Counted from the stretch's first letter, positions 1-7,233 are shown. The stretch: DNA of 9,584 bases from Leptospiraceae bacterium (GCA_016788945.1 JAEUSA010000160.1:1-9584), one strand, 5' to 3'. Notes: generated from the sequence alone by a model not told the origin. Numbers and translations: made by a program.

Positions 1-354
1 CTTTACAGCCTTTTCTATACCTTTGTTGGCGTCTTCAGGCGCCATGTTGCGGCTTTCTGCGATGAACGCGAGAAATTCGCTCACCAGCATGTCAGGGTAT
101 GAGCTGGCGCTTTCGGGCAAATAGCCGATCAGCGATTGTACTTTCTTTCGGTCGGCGCGCACATCGAAGCCGCCGACGGTTGCGCTGCCCGATGTAGGTT
201 CGTAAAAACCCGTCAGCATGCGCATGGTTGTCGTTTTGCCGGCACCGTTCGGCCCCAGCAAGGCAACCACTTCACCCTTACCGATAGAAAAACTGATTTG
301 CTTAACGGCTTCGTATTCGCCGAAGTTTTTTCGTAAGCCATTGACAGAAATCAT
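1..354 (-). CDS. ABC transporter ATP-binding protein, GldA-like (N-terminal part, runs off the left edge)
   Basis: This is the first 118 codons of an ABC ATPase, starting with ATG at 354-352 and still open at position 1. The protein begins MISVNGLRKNFG. It has the aromatic A-loop region (F11, Y14), a perfect Walker A GPNGAGKT at residues 34-41, and a Q-loop region reading IGYLPE in place of the usual Gln. That reading, followed by a YPDM-type segment, is familiar from ABC-2 type exporters of the GldA/CcmA/DrrA group. Such proteins hydrolyse ATP in the cytoplasm to power a separate membrane permease. The signature motif, Walker B and permease gene lie outside the window, so the substrate is unknown. 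A short GGAA upstream of the start is a weak ribosome binding site. The gene is divergent from the AAA+ operon, with about 150 bp between them. The family call is secure; the GldA-like subgroup is an inference. Confidence 0.93.
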   Translation of the reverse strand, partial: MISVNGLRKNFGEYEAVKQISFSIGKGEVVALLGPNGAGKTTTMRMLTGFYEPTSGSATVGGFDVRADRKKVQSLIGYLPESASSYPDMLVSEFLAFIAESRNMAPEDANKGIEKAVK

Positions 355-505
355 GCGTTCCGAGCTTTAAAATAAAAGACCGCCGTCAAGCCGAATGGGC
401 TTTATTGGCACTTTTTTTGCGGAGCAGCTTTTGCACCATGACTATCGTGTATCTGCACATTCGGAAACGGAATTTACACCAGAAGGGGGCTTCCGGGATG
501 GAATC

Positions 506-2494
506 ATGGCACAAATAGCCGGCATTACCATTGAATCGGCGGATATCAGTCCGGCGGAAAAGCAGCTCGTGTTCCACCAAGAGCTGGTGCTGACGCAGAC
601 GACACTCAAAAATTTACAGAAGATCCTCTATCCGCTGATCGAAGGACAGAATTTGCTGTTGGTCGGTGACGCCGGCGTCGGAAAAAATGCCCTCGTCTAT
701 TACATCAACAAAATGCGCAACCTGCCGACTGTGCGTTTCAGTTTTAATCAGGACACACTGCCCGAAGATCTTTCGGGTTCGTTTCGCGTCTTACCCACTG
801 GTTTCCAGTGGAATAACGGACCGCTCACCGAGGCGCTCGAAAAGGGGTATACCTTTGTCGCCGATGAAATGAATCTCGCGTCGCCGGAAATTCTCAAACG
901 CTTCATCAGTGTTTTTGACCGCCGGCGCCTCGCGCTGCTCGAGAAAGACGGCAGCGAAGTTACCGCGCACGAGCGTTTTTCGTTTGTTGCGACGCAGAAC
1001 CCCGCGCGCGGTTTTGAGGGGCGCAAGAATCTGCCGGAGAGTATCGCCCGCCATTTCACCACAATCTATCTCGATCACTATCCGGCGCATGAGGAACAAG
1101 AGATTCTGCGCGGTCTCTACCCAGAAGAATTCGCTGCTGCCGCTGATCTGGTCGTGACCTTGCAGCGCGCGCTCGAAACCGCTATCTGGAAAAACGAACT
1201 TGCGAAAGAAGATCTCGAGCACTACCATTTTAACCTGCGTACAGCGCAGCGCTTCATGAACCGGGCGGTAGTTGCAGGTCTTGCCGATACCGACGCGCCG
1301 GCATTTCGTGACCTCATTTTTACGTTTTTTGTCGAGGTGTTCCGCTTAGAAGCCGACCGCAAGGCTGCTCTGAATATTGTGGCGGCGACGCTCGCCTTCG
1401 ACGCTGCGGCGTTGCTGAAAGACTTTGAAATTTTCCTCGGCCAGAACCCCGAGCTTCCGCCGTCAGCATATGCAGCGGCAGAAAACGATGGTAGCCGCAT
1501 GTTTTTTCCGATAACTGCGGGCCGCTTGCGCATTCTCGAAAAGATTGAAGCTTCGCTCGACGCGAACGACAACCTGCTGATGGAAGGTGATGACGCGGCG
1601 CGCATGCTCGAATTGCTGACTTGCTATGCCGCCGCGCACGGGCGCCCGTTCACCGAGATATTTCTTTCACGCGGCATGCACACGAGCGACATCATTGGCG
1701 CGCTGCGTCCGTTTGGAAATTCGGTAAAATGGGTCGATGGGCCATTGACAGCCGCTCTGCGCCGGGGTGACGTTATTGTCCTCGAAAACATCGACGCCGC
1801 AGGGTCTGAACTCGTCGAAAAGCTGAACATGCTGCTGGACCATGCCGGCAGGCTGGCGTTGCCGCCCGAAGCGGAGGGTGAAGCCATACTCAAAAAAGAG
1901 GGTGATTGCCGCATTATTGCTATCAAACGCACACGTAAGAGCCGCAACCAGCAGACTATTTCTCGCGCGCTGCGAAACCGCTTTTTTAACCTGCACGTAC
2001 CCGTTATTGAAACGCAGGGTGAAATTGCCGAAGTGATCAGCCTTGCGCTTGTTTCTGAATTCGGCGAAGACGATTCGGCGCTGAGAAAAACTCTGGTGCA
2101 GAAACTTTCGCTGTTCCATACCAAAGCCGACGAAGCGGCGCGCGAAAAAAAGATCGGCGGCAATCTCGCAGAAACCATCCGCTACCGCGAAGAGCATATA
2201 CTGCGATTGATCGCGCACACGGCAAGGTACTCTCTCACCCCCCAGCCCCCTCTCCCGAAGGAAGAGGTGGAGAAAAATCACCCTTCACCTTCTGTGAGAA
2301 AGGACGGTGGTTTCGAGGTTATGCAGCGTGCGGTCGATATCTACTACGCGGGTATGCTGATGAGCGCAGAAGACCGCGAGCAGATCCGACGGCTGTTTGC
2401 CCGCATCTTTACCGACATGCCGTGGGACGACATCTTCGCGGGCCTTGCCGAAGGTAAAAAAAAAAATCCTCACGACGCGCGCCAAACGCGATAA
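506..2494 (+). CDS. Tandem AAA+ ATPase (MoxR/midasin-like, AAA_5 type) with a degenerate second module
   Basis: The protein is 662 aa from ATG 506. Module 1 (about residues 35-260) has Walker A GDAGVGKN at 54-61, Walker B FVADEMN with D120-E121, sensor-1 Asn 165 in VATQNP, and a likely arginine finger R182 in LPESIARHF. The layout matches dynein-related/MoxR ATPases, which remodel complexes together with VWA partners. Asn 61 replaces the usual Thr/Ser after the P-loop lysine. Module 2 (about 340-510) keeps the fold pattern (EGDD at 360-363, VIVLENID around 427, LRNRFF at 489-493) but has no GxGK[ST] and no sensor-1 Asn, so it is probably non-catalytic. An in-frame ATG at 395 would add 37 residues, but it has no ribosome binding site and the added residues look unlike an AAA+ N-terminus. 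ATG 506 is preceded by GGGATGGA. A repeat-like insert lies at 2231-2310, and an A11 tract just before the stop may link this protein to the VWA protein downstream. Confidence 0.85.
   Translation: MAQIAGITIESADISPAEKQLVFHQELVLTQTTLKNLQKILYPLIEGQNLLLVGDAGVGKNALVYYINKMRNLPTVRFSFNQDTLPEDLSGSFRVLPTGFQWNNGPLTEALEKGYTFVADEMNLASPEILKRFISVFDRRRLALLEKDGSEVTAHERFSFVATQNPARGFEGRKNLPESIARHFTTIYLDHYPAHEEQEILRGLYPEEFAAAADLVVTLQRALETAIWKNELAKEDLEHYHFNLRTAQRFMNRAVVAGLADTDAPAFRDLIFTFFVEVFRLEADRKAALNIVAATLAFDAAALLKDFEIFLGQNPELPPSAYAAAENDGSRMFFPITAGRLRILEKIEASLDANDNLLMEGDDAARMLELLTCYAAAHGRPFTEIFLSRGMHTSDIIGALRPFGNSVKWVDGPLTAALRRGDVIVLENIDAAGSELVEKLNMLLDHAGRLALPPEAEGEAILKKEGDCRIIAIKRTRKSRNQQTISRALRNRFFNLHVPVIETQGEIAEVISLALVSEFGEDDSALRKTLVQKLSLFHTKADEAAREKKIGGNLAETIRYREEHILRLIAHTARYSLTPQPPLPKEEVEKNHPSPSVRKDGGFEVMQRAVDIYYAGMLMSAEDREQIRRLFARIFTDMPWDDIFAGLAEGKKKNPHDARQTR
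2231..2310. repeat. Palindromic GC-rich repeat-like insertion inside the AAA+ gene
   Basis: This C-rich then G-rich stretch inside the AAA+ reading frame encodes SLTPQPPLPKEE and further polar residues, unlike the surrounding helical sequence. It holds a strong imperfect hairpin: CCTCTCCC, loop GAA, GGAAGAGG, with 7 of 8 pairs. An outer inverted pair, TCTCAC (2233-2238) and GTGAGA (2294-2299), brackets it. Translations such as LTPQPPLP are well known from short dispersed palindromic repeats in many bacterial genomes. The frame is kept, so the segment is tolerated as a roughly 27-residue flexible loop near the C-terminus. Only one copy is visible here; whether it recurs in the genome cannot be seen. 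The exact borders are uncertain. Confidence 0.5.
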
Positions 2495-3614
2495 AAAAAT
2501 AATTCCCCCCGACTGGGATAAAGCAAAACATTTTCGCGAAGCCAATACCGGTAAAGCGCAGAAGCGCCTCAATGGGCAAGAACTCAAAAAAGGGCTCAGA
2601 ATTGATACCCCCGAAACCGGCGGCAATGTTAAAGAAGGCCCCGATGCATGGTATGGGTCTGACACGCAGGGCAATGGCGGGCAGGGCGAACCCGCCGGCG
2701 GCGGTGGCGCGTGGGGCTACCGCACCGACCAACTGTTCCAGGACTTCTTAAAAAAATACAAGCCGAAGTGGGAATACCACATGGGCTATTCACTCGACGA
2801 CTTCTACGACGTGTTCGGCAAGATGCTGTCAGAGTTGCAGATGGATCTCGAAAATGCGCTCGACGCCGAGCCCGAAATCGAGCGGCGGCTGATGGCGCAG
2901 GGACACCGCGTCGACGCGCGCCGCTATATTACTTATCAGGCGCAAGCGGGTAACGATCGTATTTTTGACCGCACGCGCATTCTGCATTCTGAAAATAAAC
3001 TCAAGGGGGTTGAATTCATCTTCGTGTTGGCGAAGGGTAGGCGGATGTTCAACTTCAAGGCGGCCGTTTCTGCCGTCATCGCTCTGCAATCCGCCGTGGA
3101 AATTCTGTGGGATCGCAAAATACCGATCAAAGTCTACGGCTATTCCGATTTCGAAAACATGAAACATTCGATTGATATCAACCGCTACATTGCGACCGAG
3201 GGCGAAGTGCCGGCCGATGGCGATAAAGTGCAGCTGTTTGAGAGCATGACCGATAACTGGAACGGCGACACCATCGCCGAATCGCAGGTTTTGCGTTATG
3301 CCGCCGAACAATTCTCACCCGAAGCGGTGACCAAATTTGTTGTGATGGTGTCAGATTTTCGCGGGCACCGCGCGCGAGCAGAGCTGAAGAAAGAGATCTT
3401 GAGCCCCGCCAGTCAAGAACTCAAAGAACTCGCACAGGAATACGCCAAGCAGAACATCCACGTGCTCGCCGTGCAGACCGGTACGCGATCGATTGCCGAA
3501 CACTTGTTCAAAGAGTGGCTGTGGATACATGAAGAAACCTTTGAACAGGCACCGGTGCTGCTATCCGAAGCCATAAAAAACTTGATTCTGCGTTACCACC
3601 GTGTAGTCGTGTAA
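2445..3614 (+). CDS. von Willebrand factor A-like protein, partner of the AAA+ ATPase, with a degenerate MIDAS
   Basis: The frame encodes about 389 aa from TTG 2445. There is no ATG or GTG between the upstream stop and ATG 2781, and neither TTG (2397 or 2445) has a ribosome binding site, so the start is unresolved; the protein may be made as a fusion through the A11 tract. Residues 10-70 are basic, then comes a Gly-rich linker (about 75-90), a helical region with a run of acidic residues (about 110-170), and the VWA-like core from about residue 190. In the core, strand 1 reads FVLAKGRRM where the metal-binding DxSxS is expected (196-200). The MIDAS Thr (T276, GDTIAESQ) and the later Asp (D304, VMVSDFRG) remain. 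AAA+/VWA pairs work together as chelatases or chaperone-like remodelling machines, and here the adjacency supports partnership. The target is unknown. The family call is good; metal binding by this domain is doubtful. Confidence 0.75.
   Translation: MPKVKKKILTTRAKRDKKIIPPDWDKAKHFREANTGKAQKRLNGQELKKGLRIDTPETGGNVKEGPDAWYGSDTQGNGGQGEPAGGGGAWGYRTDQLFQDFLKKYKPKWEYHMGYSLDDFYDVFGKMLSELQMDLENALDAEPEIERRLMAQGHRVDARRYITYQAQAGNDRIFDRTRILHSENKLKGVEFIFVLAKGRRMFNFKAAVSAVIALQSAVEILWDRKIPIKVYGYSDFENMKHSIDINRYIATEGEVPADGDKVQLFESMTDNWNGDTIAESQVLRYAAEQFSPEAVTKFVVMVSDFRGHRARAELKKEILSPASQELKELAQEYAKQNIHVLAVQTGTRSIAEHLFKEWLWIHEETFEQAPVLLSEAIKNLILRYHRVVV
2456..2466 (+). other. A11 homopolymer, candidate slippage/frameshift site joining the AAA+ and VWA frames
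   Basis: Eleven consecutive A residues follow GAAGGT. In the AAA+ frame they read Lys-Lys-Lys-Asn, and translation ends nine codons later at TAA 2492-2494. In the VWA frame they read Lys-Lys-Lys-Ile and run on to 3614. Moving from the first frame to the second needs a +1 ribosomal shift, a transcript with one A fewer, or one with two A more. A small CGCG/CGCG stem (2478-2490) lies 11 nt downstream, and an SD-like GAAGG lies just upstream. Runs of nine or more A are known to promote transcriptional slippage in bacteria. A homopolymer sequencing error would look identical. Confidence 0.45.
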
Positions 3615-3623
3615 GTGATGCTC

Positions 3624-3628
3624 AGGAG
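3624..3628 (+). promoter_or_regulatory. Ribosome binding site of the cyclase gene
   Basis: AGGAG ends 9 nt before ATG 3638. It is the clearest Shine-Dalgarno site in the window and fixes the cyclase start, 23 bp after the VWA stop. Confidence 0.7.
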
Positions 3629-3637
3629 CGCCGCGCA

Positions 3638-5479
3638 ATGAAAGGAATTGAAAAGGCGCTACGTCTGGCAGAAGGCATCGTCGCTCTGCGGCAAGCTTCA
3701 CAAAAACACCGATTCACGGCAACGATTTCTTACAGCCTGACTGCGGCTGAAGTCTGGCCGTACGTGATTCGCAATAACTTTGTGTCGCGCGAAGCCAAAA
3801 AGCCCGTCACACAGTTTGCCCCTGAAACTATTCATGACGGCTGGAAACTGACGGCGACTTGGTTTCGCAAGTTTGGCCTCAAGGTCGTTGCGTGGGAACT
3901 GCCTTGGGAATGGGTAGAAAACCAATGGGTGCGCTTCGAAGCACTGAGTATTTCCGGGCCGGTTAAATATTTCAGTTTCTACTTTCACCTGATGCCTACG
4001 GAACGCGGCTGCGATCTGTTTTTCGAAGTGCGGTTCGTGCCGCGTTTTCCGCTTGTCGGACGCTTGCTGCTTGGCAATACTTTTCGTGATTATTGCAAGG
4101 TTTACCGCAGCCTCGAAAGCCGTATTCCGCGAAAGTCGCAGTATGACCCTGCGCTGTTCTATGAAGTTTCACCGGCAAAACGCCGGGAATTTACCGAATT
4201 AGCCGAGCGTTACCAAAAGTCGGGAGCCGATGCCGCCACGGCGCAGACACTCGCCGAGCACGTTACTTTCGCGCCCGACGTGCAGGTGCAGAAGATACGC
4301 CCGAAAGAGATTGCGCTGCGCAGCCATAGACATTTCGCCGAGACGACCGCTTTTTTGCTCGCGGCTACGCGTGCGGGCCTCTTCGACATGCATTGGGAAA
4401 TTCTTTGCCCCGCATGCCGCGCGCCGAACGCCGAGACGCGCAATTTATCTCTGCTTACCGGCGAGGCACACTGTGAATTTTGCGACATCCGTTATGACGC
4501 CGCATTTGACCGCAATGTCGAGGTATGCTTTTCGCCCCACGGCAGCGTGCGCGAGGTGAACCCGGTCATGTATTGCCGCGGCAACCCGGGGCAAACGCCG
4601 CATATCTTCGCGCAGCTGACTGTGCTGCCCGGCGAAAAACAGGTCATCTTAGGCGGTATGCCTGCGGGGCTCTATAACCTGCGGCGCGCAGAGCGCGTTA
4701 ATGTCGCGGGAATTTCGGTCGAGAAGGGGCGCCACGTGAATAACCGGCTGTCGCTTTCTGCCGTGCCCGAAGGCCTTGCCTTCGCGGCCGATAAAGACAT
4801 TGTCATACACAACGATACGGGGGTCGTTGAAACGATCAGAATCGAACACCCTTCGTACAACGATCTGGCGCTCACGGCATTTGAGGTTTCGACGATGCAG
4901 ACCTTTCGCGATCTATTCTCCTCAGAGATTCTGCGCCCCGATCTAAAACTGGCGATCAAGAACGCCGTGTTCTTTTTCAGTGACCTCAAAGACTCGACGC
5001 AGCTCTATGAAGAGCGCGGCGATGCCGAGGCTTTTGCTCTGGTGCAATCGCATTTTGACATTATGATCCGCATTATTGGCCAGCATCATGGCGCGGTCGT
5101 CAAGACAATCGGTGACGCTGTGATGGCGGTCTTTACACACAGTGCCGATGCCTTACGCGCCGCCGCGGCGATTCACGACGATATACGCGAATTCAACCGC
5201 AATTCGAAAGACCATGAACTTGTGGTCAAAATCGGCCTGCACGAGGGGCCGGCGCTTGCGCTTACGCTCAACGACAGGCTCGATTATTTCGGCTCAACGG
5301 TAAATAAGGCGGCGCGCATACAAAACGAAGCGGGCGGTAACGAAACGGTAATTTCTGAAGACCTCTACCGCCGCCTCGAGGGTGATTCCCTGCTGGCGAA
5401 ACTCAATCCGCAGCCATATACGGCGCAGCTTAAGGGCATTAAGCGCGATATGCTGCTCTACCGCCTGAAAGCGGCGTAA
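3638..5479 (+). CDS. Class III adenylate cyclase with START-like and zinc-ribbon N-terminal regions
   Basis: The 613-aa protein most likely makes cAMP from ATP. The C-terminal catalytic domain (about 440-600) shows both metal aspartates, D449 (FFSDLKDST) and D493 (KTIGDAVMAVF). The purine-specifying pair is K489 and D549 (DYFGSTVN), the Lys/Asp combination typical of adenylate rather than guanylate cyclases. The transition-state residues N556 and R560 (VNKAARI) are also present. All core catalytic residues are therefore in place. Residues about 24-165 resemble an SRPBCC/START-type hydrophobic-ligand-binding fold. Residues about 180-420 resemble the cyclase-associated DUF5939 region and carry a likely zinc ribbon, C257-P-A-C260 and C279-x-x-C282. 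No membrane helices or signal peptide are seen, so it should be cytoplasmic, with the N-terminal regions probably sensing a ligand. It follows the VWA gene by 23 bp and is probably co-transcribed. The catalytic call is strong; the SRPBCC and DUF5939 labels rest on recall of the families. Confidence 0.92.
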   Translation: MKGIEKALRLAEGIVALRQASQKHRFTATISYSLTAAEVWPYVIRNNFVSREAKKPVTQFAPETIHDGWKLTATWFRKFGLKVVAWELPWEWVENQWVRFEALSISGPVKYFSFYFHLMPTERGCDLFFEVRFVPRFPLVGRLLLGNTFRDYCKVYRSLESRIPRKSQYDPALFYEVSPAKRREFTELAERYQKSGADAATAQTLAEHVTFAPDVQVQKIRPKEIALRSHRHFAETTAFLLAATRAGLFDMHWEILCPACRAPNAETRNLSLLTGEAHCEFCDIRYDAAFDRNVEVCFSPHGSVREVNPVMYCRGNPGQTPHIFAQLTVLPGEKQVILGGMPAGLYNLRRAERVNVAGISVEKGRHVNNRLSLSAVPEGLAFAADKDIVIHNDTGVVETIRIEHPSYNDLALTAFEVSTMQTFRDLFSSEILRPDLKLAIKNAVFFFSDLKDSTQLYEERGDAEAFALVQSHFDIMIRIIGQHHGAVVKTIGDAVMAVFTHSADALRAAAAIHDDIREFNRNSKDHELVVKIGLHEGPALALTLNDRLDYFGSTVNKAARIQNEAGGNETVISEDLYRRLEGDSLLAKLNPQPYTAQLKGIKRDMLLYRLKAA

Positions 5480-6243
5480 ACGCGGTACGCAGAGTACAGG
5501 GCCCAATAGGCTGCGACGACCCAGGCCGCGGGGGTGAGTACCGCTTCGAGTTCACGCGTTTTTTCATGGTATGCAAAGATATAGATGAGCGCCGTGCCGG
5601 CACCGACGATGATAAGCCCTGCACTGCGTACCGGCGCGCTCAATTGCCACAAGTGCAACCGGGGGGCAAATCGTTCGGCCGCGAGATAAGCGGCAACCGC
5701 CATCAGCGAACCCGTGATAATATCGCGCGGAAAATGCACGCCGACATAGGCGCGCGAAACCGCACCCAGAATCGCAACGATCAGCACTAGGCAGCCTGCA
5801 AGAATAGAATGGCGCGGCCGCAAATACATGAACAGCAAAATTGCCGAAAACGAATGCCCCGAAGGAAAGCTGCGCGAGGTAAGCGGGTAACCTAAAATGC
5901 AGACAGAATCACCGATCGCGCGCAATGGCCGGTCGGCATCGATGAAGATTTTTCCGCTTTGCAGCAATAGATTGCCGATCACGAGCGCCAGAAGTAGAAC
6001 ACCGAAGTTGCGCGGCCTCAGGCTCTGCGCCACGGTGGCAATCATGATCACCCACAGGCCGTCGGCGAGTGAAGTCAATGTGAGAAAGAAATAGTTCAGC
6101 GCCACCGCGTCGCGTCTGCAGTTGAGCAGATGAAAAAGTTCGGTATTGAAAAAAAAGGCAAACGGGGTAATGGCGAGCGCCGCCCACAGTACATAACGGT
6201 AGAATCGGTCAACGCTATAGTGGGTATGCACAGACGGCTGCAT
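5458..6243 (-). CDS. PAP2-family membrane phosphatase
   Basis: This 261-aa polytopic membrane protein carries all three PAP2 motifs. C1 is K98-x6-R105-P106 (KIFIDADRP). C2 is PSGH at 127-130. C3 is SRAYVGVHFPRD with R164, nucleophile H170 and D174. Hydrophobic segments lie at about 18-32, 48-70, 80-95, 132-142, 147-161, 176-190, 207-222 and 236-248. Family members remove phosphate from phosphatidic acid, undecaprenyl diphosphate or lipid A at the outer face of the inner membrane, and the sequence does not tell which substrate is used here. The TAG stop falls inside the last codons of the convergent cyclase gene, giving a 22-bp antisense overlap. Start ATG 6243 has only a weak upstream GGGCC, but no other Met occurs before the second hydrophobic segment. 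It diverges from the mannose-6-phosphate isomerase gene. Confidence 0.93.
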   Translation of the reverse strand: MQPSVHTHYSVDRFYRYVLWAALAITPFAFFFNTELFHLLNCRRDAVALNYFFLTLTSLADGLWVIMIATVAQSLRPRNFGVLLLALVIGNLLLQSGKIFIDADRPLRAIGDSVCILGYPLTSRSFPSGHSFSAILLFMYLRPRHSILAGCLVLIVAILGAVSRAYVGVHFPRDIITGSLMAVAAYLAAERFAPRLHLWQLSAPVRSAGLIIVGAGTALIYIFAYHEKTRELEAVLTPAAWVVAAYWALYSAYRVYAAFRR

Positions 6244-6287
6244 TACAGGCCCAATAGAATTCTGTTCGCAGGCATGAAAGCAAAATT

Positions 6288-6291
6288 AGGA
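6288..6291 (+). promoter_or_regulatory. Ribosome binding site favouring the GTG start of the isomerase
   Basis: AGGA lies 9 nt before GTG 6301. ATG 6274 in the same frame has only CAGGC before it. This spacing, and the alignment of the predicted N-terminus with the usual start of the family, favour GTG. Confidence 0.5.
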
Positions 6292-6300
6292 TTGATTACA

Positions 6301-7230
6301 GTGAGCAAAGCGTCCGCCGCATTTCGCCTCGAACCCTATGCCGTACCCAAACCATGGGGTGGGGGACACCTCGATCTGTTAGCGCATAATACCAAACCGG
6401 AAAAAATCGGCGAATACGTCCTTTTTTCCGAGCTGCCGCAATTTCCGGTGCGAGTGATCAGCGGCGGGCAAGCCCTGCTTTTAGCGGATTTCTTCGCGCA
6501 GCACGGTCGGTCGCGCGACGCGCTGCCGTTCATGTTGAAATTGCTTTCGACGAAAGATTCTCTCTCGCTGCAAAATCACCCTTCCGATGATGATGCACGC
6601 GCGCTGGGGCTACCGGGCGGCGGTAAGTTTGAGTGTTGGTCGATACTCGACGCTGATCCCTCGGCGCGTGCTTACTTGGGGCTCAAACAGGGTGAAGATG
6701 CCGCCGTATTGCGCAGTCTCGAAAATGAGAGCGAACCGCTGCGGCACTTTAACGAGATCCATCCGCAGCGCGGGGATGTCATTACCCTCATACCGGGTTT
6801 GGTACACAGTACCACCGGTCGCCTCTTGTTCTACGAAATTCAACAGACTTCAGATTACACCTTTCGCATTTATGACTTTGGCCGTGGTCGCGAGTTACAC
6901 CTCGATCAGGCGATTTTCTGTCTTAAAGACCAGACGCCGCAGAAGCAGAGCATGCAGACGCCTCTGCTAACAGAAAAATTTCAGGTACACTACCATACTT
7001 ACACTGCCGGTAAGACGATACGCACCGGCTCGGAGGATTTCAGTGTGCTGACCTGGTTCGGCCGGCCTGTAGAACTCACTCTTTCGGGTGAGAATTTCTC
7101 CCTGAGCTGGGGCGATTCTCTGCTGGTCTTGGGGCAGCATGATTGCCAATTTGGCGAAGCACAGAGTCTGAGCGCTGAGGCGCATCCCGATCTGCCAATG
7201 ATTGACGTGCTGTTTGAAGCATTTGCCTGA
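6301..7230 (+). CDS. manA: Mannose-6-phosphate isomerase, type I
   Basis: The enzyme interconverts fructose-6-phosphate and mannose-6-phosphate in the cytoplasm, feeding GDP-mannose for surface polysaccharide or allowing mannose use. From GTG 6301 the protein is 309 aa, the usual size of the short bacterial form. It opens FRLEPYAVPKPWGG, which matches the family's N-terminal strand. The zinc ligands are visible: Q91 and H93 in SLQNHPSDDDA, E111 in GKFECW, and H169 in IPGLVHS. The signature EIQQTSDYTFRIYDFGR contains catalytic R189. The C-terminal part, after about residue 215, is a second cupin-like region. ATG 6274 is an alternative start adding nine residues, and the frame is open further upstream over the antisense phosphatase gene, where coding is unlikely. 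The acyl-CoA dehydrogenase gene starts 3 bp after its stop, so the two are co-transcribed. No clear promoter was recognised in the short gap to the phosphatase. Confidence 0.92.
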   Translation: MSKASAAFRLEPYAVPKPWGGGHLDLLAHNTKPEKIGEYVLFSELPQFPVRVISGGQALLLADFFAQHGRSRDALPFMLKLLSTKDSLSLQNHPSDDDARALGLPGGGKFECWSILDADPSARAYLGLKQGEDAAVLRSLENESEPLRHFNEIHPQRGDVITLIPGLVHSTTGRLLFYEIQQTSDYTFRIYDFGRGRELHLDQAIFCLKDQTPQKQSMQTPLLTEKFQVHYHTYTAGKTIRTGSEDFSVLTWFGRPVELTLSGENFSLSWGDSLLVLGQHDCQFGEAQSLSAEAHPDLPMIDVLFEAFA

Positions 7231-7233
7231 CAC

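Noticed and set aside
384..420. Minus-strand TTGACG (389-384) as a -35 box, and the AAGCC/GGCTT hairpin with T7 as a terminator
   Set aside because: No -10 box stands at 16-18 bp from TTGACG. The hairpin stem is only 5 bp and is separated from the T run, so neither is convincing.
395..505. N-terminal extension of the AAA+ protein from ATG 395
   Set aside because: No ribosome binding site precedes ATG 395, the 37 residues look unlike an AAA+ N-terminus, and ATG 506 has a better upstream GGGATGGA.
1222..2281. Long minus-strand open frames over the AAA+ gene (for example 1222-1605, 1624-2178 and 1667-2281)
   Set aside because: They are antisense to a well-supported gene, rich in Arg/Ser/Ala as expected for shadow frames in GC-rich DNA, and show no recognisable domain.
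5461..5474. CCGC-CTGAAA-GCGG hairpin at the end of the cyclase gene as a terminator
   Set aside because: Four-base-pair stem inside coding sequence, with no following T run on either strand.
6149..6156. A8 run near the phosphatase start as a second slippage site
   Set aside because: On the coding strand it is T8 encoding Phe residues in a membrane helix, and no alternative frame of interest continues from it.
6130..6300. Upstream extension of the isomerase frame to ATG 6130
   Set aside because: It lies mostly antisense over the start of the phosphatase gene, reads as basic low-similarity sequence, and GTG 6301 has AGGA at proper spacing.
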